DNA of 64,000 bases from Simmondsia chinensis (Eukaryota > Streptophyta > Magnoliopsida > Caryophyllales > Simmondsiaceae), in the NCBI GenBank assembly GCA_018398585.1, contig JAGTTD010000013.1, positions 10,822,492 to 10,886,491 of the forward strand, written 5' to 3'. The position numbers and the translations under genes are program-made. Below are positions 1-12,632 of this stretch, in pieces (position 1 is the stretch's first letter; every line of letters begins with the position of its first letter). Under the pieces are notes generated by a model, which had not been told where the DNA came from, did no database searches, and worked only from the letters and a program-made list of their open reading frames with translations.

Positions 1-1235
1 GAAACCCTAAAAATGCCCAAAACCTTCTCTCTCCCATCAGAACCCCCTCTATTTATAAGCAAAAGGCCATCCGTGTGCAACGAACGACAGCCGTTGATAA
101 GGCTCAATCCAACGGCCCAGATTCAACCAAACAAACACACATAATGGGCAACGGATGAGGGACACGTGTCCCCCTCAACAGCCACACGATCCACCGCCCA
201 AATGAACGGCCCAGATGAGGCATCCAAAACCAGCGAATTACAGTACGCTACGTGTCCTGTTTGGACGGAAAAGATAAACGAGCAGGGAAGCTTCCCTTGG
301 AACCAAATTCTAACATCACTTTTCTCCCATCCACATCAACACATTTTTCTCCAGCCACACCGCCACCCCTTGCGGTGAAACACTGCCGCTGGTGGAAAGA
401 ACGAAGGCCCACGACCACTGCCAGCTCAAGATATCAATACGCACGAACCTCCAGAAGTTTCACCTACTAACAACGCCTCGAACCAAGCGAATACTTACGT
501 CGTGCCCCAGCCCTGGATCAACGCCACCACACCTTTAGTCGTGGATGATGTTCCTCACCTCGGATTTGCCACCAAGGTGAAGCGTTTAGACGACGAAGCA
601 CGACAGCACCGCTAAATCAAAAGCAGTAGAGCCGCCACCGTTGCCGGGCCGCTGTCGTGCACACTGGAACTCAACCCACCTTCCTTCCATGGTGTGGTCA
701 AACCCAGATTTGTGTCAAACGGTGACAATATCGAAGCACCGCTGTTGGCACAACTCCCCTCGAACTGACCATCGTGGCCTTGGAGGCGAAAGATTGAAGG
801 TTTAGGGGTTTTTTAAAACTCATTTATATGGAGAGATTGTGTATTATTAAACGTTATTCTTTGGATAAACATTCTAAGATAAACCTTAGAACCAACCTAC
901 AGTATGTAACAGAGAGTTCTATCTCAAAGAATCAACATTGGCAACCAGATAACGTTATATTTATAGCAAAAAAATCAAAACCCATTTCCTTTGTTTTCTG
1001 GCCTTTTGAGCTAAGTTCAGGGTTATATTCTCATATAAACAGCTTTAGACATATTAGGAAGAGCAATCTTTATTGCATTAAAGAGGCGTGGTAAATAATA
1101 CAGATATCAACTTTGCGAGATGAGAAAGACAATTTAAAGAAGAATCTTAGATTTCTTGAAACCCATGGGTCCGATATTGAGTTTGTACTGAGGTTGTAAT
1201 GAGTTTTGGCTTGACTATAATGTGCAATTTGGGAC
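1..1235. other. Unassigned region left of the Gypsy remnant
   Basis: I find no gene that I can support here. The reading frames are short and none resembles a known family. A TATA-like CTTATAAATAG is present on the - strand near 49-60, and a G-box palindrome lies at 159-172, so the left edge may be a promoter or an LTR U3. Positions 599-657 contain an inverted repeat with arms CACGACAGC and GCTGTCGTG. The sequence becomes AT-rich from about 800. On the - strand it may be further decayed retroelement running on from the Gypsy remnant. Confidence 0.4.
159..172. promoter_or_regulatory. G-box palindrome
   Basis: A perfect 14-bp palindrome, GGGACACGTGTCCC, contains the CACGTG G-box core, which bZIP and bHLH factors bind in plants. 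It lies about 100 bp upstream, in - strand orientation, of the TATA-like element near 49-60. No gene start is visible, so its target is unknown. Confidence 0.4.
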
Positions 1236-4200
1236 TTATTGGGTACTTGGTTTGATATTTGTCAATGATTCTATGATGGCATTTGTGTTCTTCCTTGGCC
1301 TCTCTAGCTTACAGATTGGTCCGGAAACTGCAAGCCTATTTAGGGCAGACCCTCTAGGCTTTTGCTCGCCACCAATTTTGCCCCCAAGTCTGCTAAAAAC
1401 AGAGGCATGTGATTGGTTTAAGATGCCACGAGCATTTCTAGGGGCGTTCACAATCTGGCTAAGAGCGAAAATTCATGAAGGGTTTTCAATTTGTTAAGAT
1501 TCACTTCGACTCAAAGAGGAACCTCGCAATCTACCAAATGCCGAGCAACGTGATGATGATGGCATAGCTTCCACCCGAACAAACACAAACACCACTATAG
1601 GATTTTCATTGCTTTCTTCTCCCTCTTTAATGAAAATATATTACAAGGGTACAATCTTTTCCTTGTGATGAATAGAGATTTTCATTGGTTGGGAAAGAGT
1701 AAATCCAAAGCCAACTGTAGATGGCTTGATTTGGCTGCCTTGCTCTTTGAACTTATGCTGAGCTTCTGCGAGTCCATGTGCCTTTGCATCAATCACCTTC
1801 CCCATGGGCAGAGGGTTAGTGAAGTCATACCCATAGTTGGCTATCAACTTGTAGGCATTAGGGTCAAATCCTTCCACTCTCCAGGTGTTAGGCCATAGCT
1901 CCTTCTCTTTAGCGAGTTTACGAGAAGATGCTACAAAACTCGCCATCGGTAGTCTACATGCTTTGATCTAGTTTGCCTTCATAAGTGGGGGAAAAAAAAC
2001 ATTTTATCTTTTAAATCCTACAAATCAGGTTTTAATGGCAATTCTAGAACACTGGAAATTTTGCACTTGACAAAATATGACTCCCCATGCTTTTTGTGAG
2101 ATTTTGGAACATACCGAAGCACTGGCGTGAGGGTTCCAAATTCCACCTCCTTAGCCAAGATACCGGAGCTTGTTGGCTTGCTCTCAGCAAGGTGGCAATC
2201 CTTTTCTTGAGTGCAGAGTGACAGCACCTGCATCTCTCCTGACAAGCTCTTTCCAGTGGGTGGGATTCTTGAAGGTAATGCCTCTGATAGAGCCCTCTCG
2301 TCATTGTAGAATCTTGCATCTGCCAGATGATCTTCTGCTGCAATGAAAGGCTTGGCATCAGCCATCACAATCCTTTATTTCTATAATATTTGAAACGCTG
2401 GTGCAGTGTAGATAGAACTACACCATTTTTAGGAATCCACGGTCATCCTAACAATATGTTGTATGATGTTTTTAACCAATGATGTGGAAAATAGTGTTTG
2501 TTGTCAATTCCCCCACAGTGAGATCAAGGCGAATCATGTCCATTGCTATTTGGCATCCAAGGTTAAAACCTTGGATCATCATTTTGGTATTTGCCAATTC
2601 CTCCACCTTGATCCCCAATTGCTTCATGGTAGACTTAGGCATGATGTTGACTGCAGACCGTCATCTATCAAAATTCGGTTAATCCTTTGCTCACATATGT
2701 AGCCAGACACAAATAGGGGCCTATTGTGCAACCTATACCCCAGCATTAGATCTTGATTAGTGAAAGCAAGGAGGCGCTAATAGGAAGCACAACCCATCGG
2801 CCCCTCAGCGATATCTCCATCACCTTGGACTGGAAAGGAATCATCACCCGAACTTTGGATCTTTCCTGCCATTTCTACAACTGGCTCCTTTTCGCAATCT
2901 AGATTCCTTTAGTCAACATTGATCTCATAACATGAAGTCATGTTAACAAATACGCTTTCGAAGTACTTCATTGGAAAGAACTCCCATAAAGTGGTAGGTG
3001 TTTGTGGCTTTTGTAGCAAAAGATCAACATGGATGGATAGGTGCTGCTACGCCTTCGCCTTCTTTGCCTTCTTCTTCTTTTTCTTATGGTGAGGCTTTCT
3101 CCTCACCTGTTTTCCTTTGTGGTGACCCTGAGGCGGTTGTGGCGCCCGTTGTTTCTTTGGTTTCCTTCGCGTTACCAAAGTCCACCCATCATCATCGTTC
3201 CCAGCCAGCGCAACCTCTTCCTCCTTTTCTACCAAGGGCTCCGACATACTTGACAGTTGTATGACCACAGGCCCTAACCCTCCAAACTGAATTGTTTGGA
3301 AGTGCGTTACTTCAACATATTATTGGGTTATCTGTAACTTTCTTAGTATAGGCATTAGATCCATGAAACCTCCAAATGTCACAGTAGCCAAATTTATTTG
3401 GGCCACATCATCAGAATCAAAGGACAATTTTTCCTTCACCCACCAACCTCATGATACGCTCTTTGAGTGCAATGCATTCCCCTAGCGGGTGGCTGACAAC
3501 TCGATAATACTTGCAATACTTTGATCACTGGTGCAGTTGGCCTCTTCTGGGCGCTTTGACTCGGGCAATTCAATGAGTTTCTTTGCCAGCAAATCATCAA
3601 GCATGCCATGAAGATCCGAGCCTTGAAAAGGATACATTTCCTATTGCAGCTTCTTTAGGGTTGGACACTTCTTTCCACTTTCTGTAGACGAACTTGGTTT
3701 CTGCATGTCGTACTCCTTGGGCTTTGGCTTTCCATATTTTTTGAATGGAGCAACGTTCATGGCCAAAGATTCTTTTGTCTTCTCTTTGGTTGGCTTCTCT
3801 CCTTTTAAGGGCTATTTTGCACCCTTGTTTCCCAAGATGGCTGTAAATCTAGAGCCACGCTGGCCAGGGTACTCGCCATCTGATGGGCATCCGATGCCAG
3901 CGAGTTAAACGTTTAGGGCTTCATTGGCAGCAAGATGTAGGACAACTTCGCCTCATATGCCCTGTAGCTGATTCCTGGGAGAGACACTCTTTGCAGTTTA
4001 GACTCTTAGCAAGCCAACGATGAATGTAGTTTAGGACTGGATCACTGTCCCACTATCCTACACTGGATAGTTCTTTCATCGTGACGGTACATCGTGCACT
4101 GTAGAACTTGTTCAGGAATTCAAACTCCATTTCTTAATAGCTGTTGATGGATTCTAGTTCCAGACTAGGATACCAATTAAAAGCGATTCCTTTGAAGGAA

Positions 4201-5188
4201 TGGACAAATTGGCTGAGAGGAAGGTTGCCATGAGTGTCGGCGTTATTGCAAGTCTCCACGAAGTGGGCGATATGCTACCTCGAGTTATCCTTGCCATCAA
4301 ACTATTAAAATTTTGGAGGTTGGTAGCTAGCTGACATTTTGAGGCTGTCAATCCTCCTGGAGTAAGGTATTTGGTGGTGTTGGTTGCTGGAATAACTGCC
4401 GTCGATTTGAGCCTTAATCGTGCTGGCTATCAGATTTTGGATTTGGTGGATAGATAGAGTGGTCAAAGGGACCAACTCCAAGGTAGGAGCATGCTTGCTG
4501 GAGACATTGGCCCTTGGAGACTTCACTGATTTGACGTCCTGGTCAGAATCAGACTCAGATTCTTCCCGCATCTTCTTGTTAGTTTGTACAGCAATCTGGC
4601 GCTCTAGTTTGTTGCTTAACACCACAATTTGTTGGCTATGTTCCTTCAGTTGGGTGTCCTTCTCAGTGACAACCTTGACAAGGTTTTCCACCGTAGCATG
4701 CAAATTGGCTACTTGTTCCTCCATGGGCACGACGCTGGTCACCATGACTGGCATGCCAGTGGAGCCAAAAAAGCATGGCATATCCTAAAGAAATCTCTTT
4801 CCTTGGCGACGATGGTGAGAAGCCAATGTTTGAGGTTTCATCTGTTGATTCTGCAACCACCTTGGAGGTACTTTCTGATGAAGCAAGAAGTTCCCCCACT
4901 TTAGAGGTTTAAGTGGCCAAAAAACCAAGGGAAACAACCATTTGACTTGTTCGATTTGCCATTGTCATGAGCGCATCAATGGCTTTCGCCTTGCACCTAG
5001 TGGTGGTGCCAGAGAAAAATAGACTAGGACTGGAGTCAGCGCTCATGGGGCTGGAAGGGCCAGACTTGGAGTTGTTTGTAGCGGCGATTTGCTTTCTTCT
5101 TTGGAGTTGTTGCAACAAAGAACTTGATGGTTTTAAAGGTGGAAAAAGAGATGAGAGGTAGAGATGGTCCCACCAAGTGTGCCAAATT
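1236..5188 (-). pseudogene. Decayed Ty3/Gypsy gag-protease region
   Basis: Read on the - strand this is a plant Ty3/Gypsy gag-pro polyprotein broken by many stops and frameshifts. Landmarks in order: an N-terminal piece with TTRCKAKA (about 5000); a gag coiled-coil piece ending in SASYQPPKF (4781-4305); a nucleocapsid/linker piece with CKYYRVVSHPLGECIALKE (about 3500); DDDGWTLVTRRKPKKQ (3268-3047); a retropepsin region reading HNRPLFVSGYICEQRINRIL then a degraded IDDGSA-like active site (about 2720-2640); VMADAKPFIAAEDHLADARF (2368-2018); VEGFDPNAYKLIANYGYDF (1946-1641); and repeated SVFSRLG/SALNRL blocks (1451-1236). I see no reverse transcriptase or integrase inside the window, so only the 5' part remains. 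It lies directly downstream of the LTR at 5189-6032. Confidence 0.75.
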
Positions 5189-6032
5189 TGTGAAAGCCGA
5201 TCTCGAATCAAAATAAAAATGACGCAAAACAAATGCAAAAAATTATAATTAAAGAATTGTATTCATAAATGTGTGCGTACAATCTCTGCAATATGCTTTA
5301 CAAAAATAAAAGTACAAAATTCCTCTGATTAAATCTCCACAACTGTTGAACTTGGTTAAATTTGTTGACGATCAGACTTGATTTCCTGACTGGTGTCTCG
5401 ATGCTTTATCTTAAATCAAGAACTAAACTTGTTAGGAAATTGGGCTCAAAGTTGGTGTGCTTTGATGATTCCCGCTTGGATGACTTGATGCTGGTAGACA
5501 GAAAATGGAGAGAGAGTTTACTTCTCCTTCTTCCTTAATTCCTTTTTTTTATGCCTCTATGTGCGTATGCCCCCTCTTTGAAGAAAGCAGCCCTCTATTT
5601 ATAGAGGAGGGACAACCCTAAACTTTGGGCCACAAGATCCTTAGTAATACCGGGCTCGGATTGTCTTAAAAAGAAAATCATATGAGCCTATTCTTATTTT
5701 AGTCCCGAGACTTTGTGAGTTTTTTTGTTTTTACTTTGACTTGGAAGTCATTTCTTTTTTAGGTTCGACTTAGAAGTATTTGGATTTAAGAGTTTGACTT
5801 TGGGTTTGACCCGAGAATTGTTTGGCCCTTTTAGTTTGATTTTAAAACTATTAGGTTTTCGGGTTTGACTTAGAAGTCATTAGGGCTTTTTAATTTGACG
5901 TGCAAGTCATTTGGGCTTAAGTTCGACTTCGAAGTCGTTTATGCTTAGGTTTGACTCGGAAGTCATTTAGGGATTAGACTTTTTTTGAGCCAATTTAAAA
6001 TTTATAAACATGATAAAATTTTCATGCCTACA
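5189..6032 (-). mobile_element. 5' LTR of the Ty3/Gypsy remnant
   Basis: On the - strand the LTR begins TGTAGGCATG and ends CTTTCACA, which gives about 844 bp bounded by TG...CA. A consensus promoter, CTATAAATAG, lies at about 5592-5601 (- strand). A primer-binding-like stretch, TTTGGCACACTTGGTGGG, follows the LTR at 5171-5188, just ahead of the gag remnant. The U3 part (5700-5990) consists of degenerate repeats of a GACTTGGAAGTCATT-type motif. The partner 3' LTR is not in this window. Confidence 0.65.
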
Positions 6033-6651
6033 ACGTGAAGTCTTAAAACTAAAATAATGATATGGGATAAAGTAGCATATATCATCTTCAATGCTATATT
6101 TTCTTTTTCCATTCGTAAAGAGGAGGTGTGATTATTTTTGGTACTAATAGAATTTGATCCCAAATGATATCTTTAACCATTTGAGATCAACCGCTATTAA
6201 ATTAGGCCTTAATATTTGGGAAAGGAACCACTGCGGTTGGGGGAAGGGGGAGGAAGAGAAAAGTTTTTTTCCTTTTTTTTTTTAAGAGAAAATCTTTTTT
6301 TATTTAAAAATTTACATTATCTATATAAAATAATTTTAATATATAAATTTATTTATTTTACTATTTATTATTTAAATATTTATTAAATTTTTATTAAAAA
6401 TATTAAAATAACTTATATATATTATCATTATTTATTATTTTGGATCCCCTTTCATTAAAAAAAAAAAAAATATTTGTCGATGCTCTATGGCATAACAATA
6501 CGTCGGTTCCATAAGTCGGCCATTACACAAATGCTAACCACTAAATGCCCCTGTAAGTACTGGCCAAACAACTCAACGATGGAAGCCAATGGCATTCCCG
6601 TAAATAAACTCCATTAGCATGCCCAGTTCCGCCATTTCGCACAATGAAAGA
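6033..6651. other. Intergenic and upstream region of Di19
   Basis: There is no coding sequence. 6241-6480 is very AT-rich with runs of T and A, and 6480-6650 rises in complexity toward the Di19 promoter. I see no clear transposon. Confidence 0.5.
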
Positions 6652-6660
6652 TGTATAAAT
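6652..6660 (+). promoter_or_regulatory. TATA box of the Di19 gene
   Basis: TGTATAAAT lies about 280 bp upstream of the Di19 start codon. A pyrimidine-rich CT stretch follows at 6706-6730, typical of a plant 5' leader (Y patch). The transcription start is probably near 6685-6700; this is inferred from spacing only. Confidence 0.55.
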
Positions 6661-6935
6661 GTTCCGCACCACCTTTACAATAGAGGTCGGTAGAGAGTGT
6701 ACGTGCGCTCTCTCTCTCTCTATCTGTCTCGCGCATTTTCCTCGACATTTCCTCTTCACTTTCCATCTCTAAGCTAGGGTTTTTCGCACAATCTTAAGGA
6801 AAGCTCATTCGATTTCGCAGAGGAGGTCTCTTTGGGTTGAAATTGTCGTGCTAAATCGCCTGGAGAGGAAGGAGAAGAGGAGATTAATCTAGGGTTTTGA
6901 GTCGATCTCCATCGTAGATCAGATCAGAAGAGAAG

Positions 6936-9900
6936 ATGGACGGCGGTGATCCATGGAGCTCTCGCCTCTCTACTTCTTCCAGGCGTTACCTTTCTCGATC
7001 TGGTTTGTTTCTCTTATCCATTTGATTTTTATTTTTCATCGGTTTTGGTATTTTGGGGTTGAATGTAATTTGTGAATTTGAGGTGCCTAATTAAAAGTAA
7101 CAAACAAAAGAGGGGTTTCGTATGAATGGAAATGTTTTTACGGTAAGTAACACGATCGGAAATTGTAAGCTTATGTTAAGAGTGTAAAACTAATCCTTGG
7201 TCGGTAAAGCTTAAACTTTTGGGAAAGTTGATTTCTTGACGTTGATCTACTTTGAGATGGTATCAAAGCATTGATGACTAAGAGGTCACGAGTTTGAATC
7301 CTAACGGCTCCCGCTTTCAATATTAACGGAATTTAAGCATAAGATATGAAGTGGGCCTGTGTAATATGCAAGCTTCAAGCCCAATAGGAATTTGTGTGAG
7401 GGGGTGGGTTAGAATATAAAACCGATTATAGGCCTTCACCCATTAGCTTAAGCTTTTGAGAGAGTTGATTCCTTGGCATTCCTCTATTTTGACAGCTTAT
7501 GAAAAAAGGGGATTGGCTTGTGGTTGGGGGTTTTTTAGGTTTGAAAGTGTCTGATTCGGTGGAGTTTGTGTGTGGATAACAGAGGTTTACTTGGGAGGAG
7601 ATGATGTTATCGACGTCGAGGATGAGTACAAGCAGGAGTTTTTGTGCCCTTTCTGTGCAGAGGAATTTGATATTGTTGGACTGTTTTGCCATATTGATGA
7701 GGAGCATCCTGTGGAGGTGAAGAATGGGGTAATTATCAAATCTCATCTTACTTTTGCAAGTCCTTTGCCCTACCTTGTTGTGTAATCATATGTCAATTGG
7801 GATTCAGCCAATTAAGCATAATTTTCTGAAATATGCTGATTTGGTTTGGCTTTATGCTAATATTGAACACCCGTGACATAAACAATAAACATAGTCTCTT
7901 GTAGTTATTCATTTTGTCTTGTTGATGTGCTTCAAGGTTGTCCTGGTATATTATTGCTTGACAGTTGGTCTTGCGTATAGTTTGGCTGGGAATTGTGTTA
8001 TTAGTGGGCTTTTACATGGCAATTTGCTTTTCTTATTGCTAAGTTTTATCAGGAATTGTCAAAATTTGAGGGCTTAATGTAGTAGCATTCAGCCATAGGA
8101 ATATTTTACTTCTGATAAGATCTTTTTGAGATATGGATATTTTTAATCTCAGGTTCCCAAAACCCATTGATGAACTGGATGTCAGTGATCACTAATGAAT
8201 ATGAAAATAATAAAGAGAAATAGAAAGGAAACTTAAATGAACAAGGAGAGGACATGATTATTGTGGTTTAGCAAACCTTGTGTATATTATATTAGTAGAA
8301 CTAGGCAACTAGCTAGAAGTCATTATGCAACGCTCAATTTCATGGTTTCATTCAAGGCGATGAAGGTGCAGAAGATATCACAGATGTTGTGTAACAACTT
8401 GTGGGGTTTGCATTGAGTTATTTTAGGGCACATGTTGCGTTCAAGCCCTTTTTTTATTGCAAAGTGAACAGCCGTGCAATAGTTTTTAGTAAGTACACAC
8501 ATATATCAGTATGAAGCAAAACAGAATACATATGCATTATGCTAGTGATTATTAAAGTTATAGTTTGCTTGAAGTCCATTATGTGACGGTTGTTGTGTTA
8601 CATAAAGGCTGCTATATAATTCCATGGTATGGCTGCAAATTGTAGTTGCCTATAAACAGACACCCAAAGCCCTAGTGGATGCAGACAAACAATTGCCTTT
8701 TGGGTTCTATAATGTCTTCTTTTCAATTCAATGTTGAGACATTATATATATATATATATATATATATATTCTTAGGTAACATCTGAACAAGTGGGGTGGG
8801 TCACACAGCTTGGATGAAATATTGGAATGTCGTGGGGCTTCTGTCTAAATCAGAGAAAGGCCTCCTAAACTTTTATGTTCAGAGAATTTAAGACAAATAT
8901 TGGATGACCGATGCTTATCCATTTTGCTTATTTGGTGGTGTCATCAATCTTGTATTGGCTTCATAGTTGGAGTTGCCATGTAAAGTAAATAATTCTTTTA
9001 TTCTTTTTGAAGTGTACACTGAGAAGTCCCGTCTTTTTATCATGGGATTGACTTTCTTCCTGGATGGAATTTGCAGGTATGCCCAGTGTGTGCGAAGAGG
9101 GCGGGAATGGACATGGTTGGTCATATAATGATGCAACATGGGAACATTCTGAAGATATCCTTTCTTTGATTAGTTGTTAGTAATTGCAATCATGTGTGCT
9201 TGCCATATTTGGTAAAATGCATCTAATCCAGGCCCTTACCTTATTGTTTGGGCCTATGGAGATATAATGTGGTTTCATAATTTTGTTTTGGGATCACATT
9301 CTTGCCCATATTCATGATACACTACTTATTCTGATGTTTTGGAAGGATTGAGAAATGTCTAAATGTGATACCTGCACTTTCCATGTGGGGGTTTAAAGGA
9401 ATCGCTTTACAAACGGTGTGGGGTGGTTAATGCTGGTTTCTTCTGTTGTCGGATTGGGTGAAAGTATTATTTGTCTTTGGTTCACATTTCGTAGTGTATT
9501 AGTGTTGCATGGCCTTGGAAATAATTCGGTCCCATTGTGTCGTCAATGCTTTTTCTTTTCCTAGCATGACTGCTCTTGCTTGCGTTTAGACTCAGCCAAC
9601 GGTGATGAATCATAGTTATCTATGCAATTATGTCCATTACAGTTCATTTGGTTTGCATAATAACTGCTTGCGCTGCGGCATTGAATAATCTCCATGACTT
9701 TACACTTATTGAACCAACAAATTTGGCTCGAACTTCAATCTATGCCTAGTCTGGATGCGACTGCTGTGTGTGTGTCTTTTTTTCTTTTTTTTTTTGCTTT
9801 TTAGGCATTGACTGTATGGACTTTTGAGTACGTTGTATTTCTTTGACTGAAAGATCACGTACAGCGCAAGAGGAGATTCAGAAGAGGTGGCTCTAGTTCA

Positions 9901-11926
9901 ATGTTTAGCATATTGAAGAAGGAATTGCGAGATGGAAGTCGGCAGTCACTTTTCGGGGGATCTTCATATGTGCTGCCTTCATCCAACCCAGACCCTGACC
10001 CTCTGTTGTCTTCATTTATCTACAATTCACCTTCTGTACAAGAACTTGGAAATGAAGAGTCGCATTCTTCTGCTGAAGCAAGCTTGGTCAAAGAAACTCC
10101 AGTACAAAATAATTCAGAGAGGTATGAAATAATTACTTTCTGTTTGATTTTCTGATCCTTAGATCTGACTGAGAGCCAGTCAAGCTATAGTTAGCCACTT
10201 GCTCCAGGTTACCCTTGACAAAAATAATACTAAACACAAGCGTGCATTGAGGTGTAATCTCTCTTGAATTTGAAACAATTTTTTTCTGTCATTTCTGTTG
10301 CTCCATAAATCTATGCTGTCAATTTGATATTTGAAAATAAGCTGTCAAGCACATCTTTGTGCTAAAGGACTTGTAAACAATAGAAGAGTTTTGAAGAGAA
10401 CTTAGGCAGATCTTGATATTACTGGCTTTCTTGGATCTAGAAATTATTCAAACCTAAATGGAGGGACAATGGATAGGGAAAGATTCGTTCGAAAGTAAAA
10501 GTTTCTTTTGACCCGGGTTGAACTAATCTTCTGAATGTGATTGGTTCTCTCCCAGCTGTTGTTCTACTATCAGGACTTCAAGTAAAAAATAGATACATGA
10601 AATGCTAAAAGGGAAGTTGTGCTACTAGAATTTTGTGGAAGTGCAGTGAAACTCCATTATATAACACTGCAACTGAGTCCCGGTTTATAATCCTTGAACA
10701 GCTAATGAACAAACACACTCTTGTTAGGATGTCAGGATTGTAGGGGAAAATGTCAAACCAGATTTGCTACTCAAGTCTGTCTCAAAGTAAGTGTCATCCT
10801 TTTCTTTGTCCGAAAAAGTGCATCTTTCTTAATGTAATAACAAATCATGCGTTCCAACTGTCAGCCATTGTAACAAGCAAGTAGCTTCTTGCATCTCATC
10901 CTTAACAAATTGGTGACACTTTGTTATGGATGGATTATTCGATTTACTAGGAAGTTCAATACTTGATATGAGGTTCTCCTAGTGTAGATCTCTAGTCCTA
11001 TTTTTGTTTTTGCCTCCTATTCCTATTCTCGTCTCCCACATCAGGTAAAAGAGAGTTCTAAATAGATATCTCAATGGATGGTAGAATGTGGATTAGCATA
11101 TCCCCCAATATATATAAGTACCTATACAATTTGTTTGATGTCACGTTTTTGGTTTGCTATCACGACCTCAGATGTTCTGTCGCTTGTACTGCGATGTATT
11201 AGATGCATAGAATCAAAGAGAGTTCATTTATGTACATGATGGCCGTTATATATTGGATGTTGGCTAGCCGCTATGGTATTATTTTATGTTAAAATACTTC
11301 AGTAATGACTCCATTCAGTACATTTTTTCCCTACAGAACCAAATTTCTAAATATATTTATATGTTAAACCTATTAGACGGGTATGAATAAAATTAATGAT
11401 GGTAGGACTATTTATTTAAACTTTTGGGAGCATAACGCTAGGAGCTGCTTACGTACCTTCAATGCCTAATGGAATCACCGTGACCTGTCTTGTATACATT
11501 GTGGCACCTTGACCGCAACTGCTAATTGCAATTTGATTTGATGGTTGGACATGTTCTTTTAAAATCATGTTCATGTGCACCCGTGCTTGGATTGTATGTT
11601 CGGATACACCATGCTAGGTTGTCTATCTATAGTTCACCTTTTCTTCTCTTACCTTCAAAAGAAATTGAAATCTCAGTCCTTTTCTGTTCCGGACTTTAAC
11701 AATCACTCTGAGATCTCATGAACTTTTAAGAAACAGATCTGCATTCAGCGAGACTTGAAATTTTTGCCTGTTGAGCTTGCCATATTATATTAACATATTA
11801 TCTATGGCTTACAATATTGGCAGTGCCCAGGATCCTCCGCTTTCAGAAAAGGACCAAGAGAAAGCTCGCAAGTGTGGGTTTGTGCAGGGTTTGCTTCTAT
11901 CAACAATCCTGGATGACGCTTTATAA
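6936..11926 (+). CDS. Di19: Di19-family (drought-induced 19) zinc-finger protein, five exons, 218 aa
   Basis: Exons: 6936-7002, 7583-7728, 9077-9154, 9859-10121, 11824-11926. They join in frame to 219 codons including the TAA stop, the usual size for this family. The N-terminus reads MDGGDPWSSRLSTSSRRY. Two atypical C2H2 zinc-binding units follow: CPFCAEEFDIVGLFCHIDEEH (about residues 36-55) and CPVCAKRAGMDMVGHIMMQH (about 73-92). Next come a basic stretch, QRKRRFRRGG (nuclear-localisation-like, about 99-108), the conserved block FSILKKELRDG, and the family C-terminal signature CGFVQGLLLSTILDD. Di19 proteins are nuclear and act in drought, salt and ABA responses; that is family knowledge, not visible here. 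Introns 1, 2 and 4 are GT-AG; intron 3 is AT-AC. Intron 1 carries a TRIM-like insertion and intron 2 a (TA)n tract. I cannot tell which Di19 paralogue this is. Confidence 0.93.
7185..7482 (+). mobile_element. TRIM-like miniature LTR element in Di19 intron 1
   Basis: Two related direct repeats, each ending in AGCTTaAaCTTTTGgGAaAGTTGATTtCTTG-type sequence, lie at about 7185-7245 and 7405-7480. The first is followed by ATGGTATCAAAGC, which matches a tRNA-Met primer-binding site. The second is preceded by the purine tract GTGTGAGGGGGTG. LTR-PBS-PPT-LTR in under 300 bp with no coding capacity fits a terminal-repeat retrotransposon in miniature. The ends are worn and I could not fix a TSD. Confidence 0.5.
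8743..8769. repeat. (TA)n microsatellite in Di19 intron 2
   Basis: An uninterrupted TA run of about 13 units sits inside the second intron, well away from both splice sites. Confidence 0.9.
9155..9858 (+). other. U12-type AT-AC intron (Di19 intron 3)
   Basis: The intron opens with ATATCCTTT directly after the AAG codon and ends ...GATCAC just before GTACAGCGC. The donor is a perfect match to the U12 AT-AC consensus. A branch-point-like TTCTTTGAC ends 11 bases before the acceptor, as U12 introns require. Only this AC acceptor keeps the reading frame: it yields K-VQRKRRFRR, which matches the expected Di19 protein order. No GT donor near 9155 would do so. Confidence 0.85.
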
Positions 11927-12534
11927 AGCCACTATATAGCAGATGACAGATACCTTCCGTGTGCGGATATGGTCAGTACTTGAAGAACATCCTTTTAGGA
12001 TCCATAAACGAGGGAATGAGGCAACTTCAGTATGAGAATACTACTAGGGCAGGAGATAGTTATCTGTACCCTCTATTGTACTTGAACATCATTGCAATGC
12101 AACGCCATAAAGGTGGAAGAAATATATGTACTTTGTATGTGGCCACACTTTATCTTTTGCAGTTCTGCATGTCTAAAGCTGGGTCTGAGCTCACAGAGAT
12201 TGGGGCTTGACTCGCCAGTGTTTTGCCTGGCTTGAGTTCAGCTTGAAGCCACCCAGGCCTGGAGACTTCGGTGTCAAGTTTAGCTTGCATGAGCTTGAGC
12301 CTAGCTTAGGGTCGGTTTCTGAGCTTTGAGCTAAGCTTATCCAGTTAGGCCTTGCTGGAGCTTTAGCTTGGTTGAGTACATTTAGATTAGTAATTCATTG
12401 GATTATTGAGACTAGTTTAGTTTTGCTAGCTATTGCACTTGCAGCTTTACAAAGTACAAACTCAAAAAGAGAGAACTTTCAAGCTAAATGAAGCCCAGGC
12501 TCTCAAGTGTTGTTTTCTTCCTGTACATGAGTTT
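11927..12534. other. Di19 3' flank and degenerate AGCTTGAGC-type repeat
   Basis: The first 200-300 bases after the stop are probably the Di19 3' UTR; I see no certain polyadenylation signal. From about 12186 to 12375 the sequence is rich in GCTTGAG/AGCTTGG words, a degenerate repeat type common near plant transposons. I find no coding region. Confidence 0.4.
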
Positions 12535-12632
12535 TGGGAGCAACAATTTGTCTAAGTGGGGATTTGAACCTGGGGACGGAGTTGGCCATCGGTGCTCTCG
12601 ACCACTAAACCGTGTACCCAGGGGACTTTTGT
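12535..12632 (-). mobile_element. tRNA-derived SINE fragment
   Basis: On the - strand the segment has an A-box-like GTTTAGTGGTCGAG followed about 35 bases later by a B-box-like GGTTCAAATCCCC. This is the internal polymerase III promoter arrangement of a tRNA-derived SINE head. No tail or TSD could be fixed, and it does not fold as an intact tRNA by eye. Confidence 0.5.

Noticed and set aside
3047..3268. Lys-rich frame that could be a small basic nuclear protein
   Set aside because: It continues the decayed Gypsy polyprotein (DDDGWTLVTRRKPKK) and has no independent gene signals.
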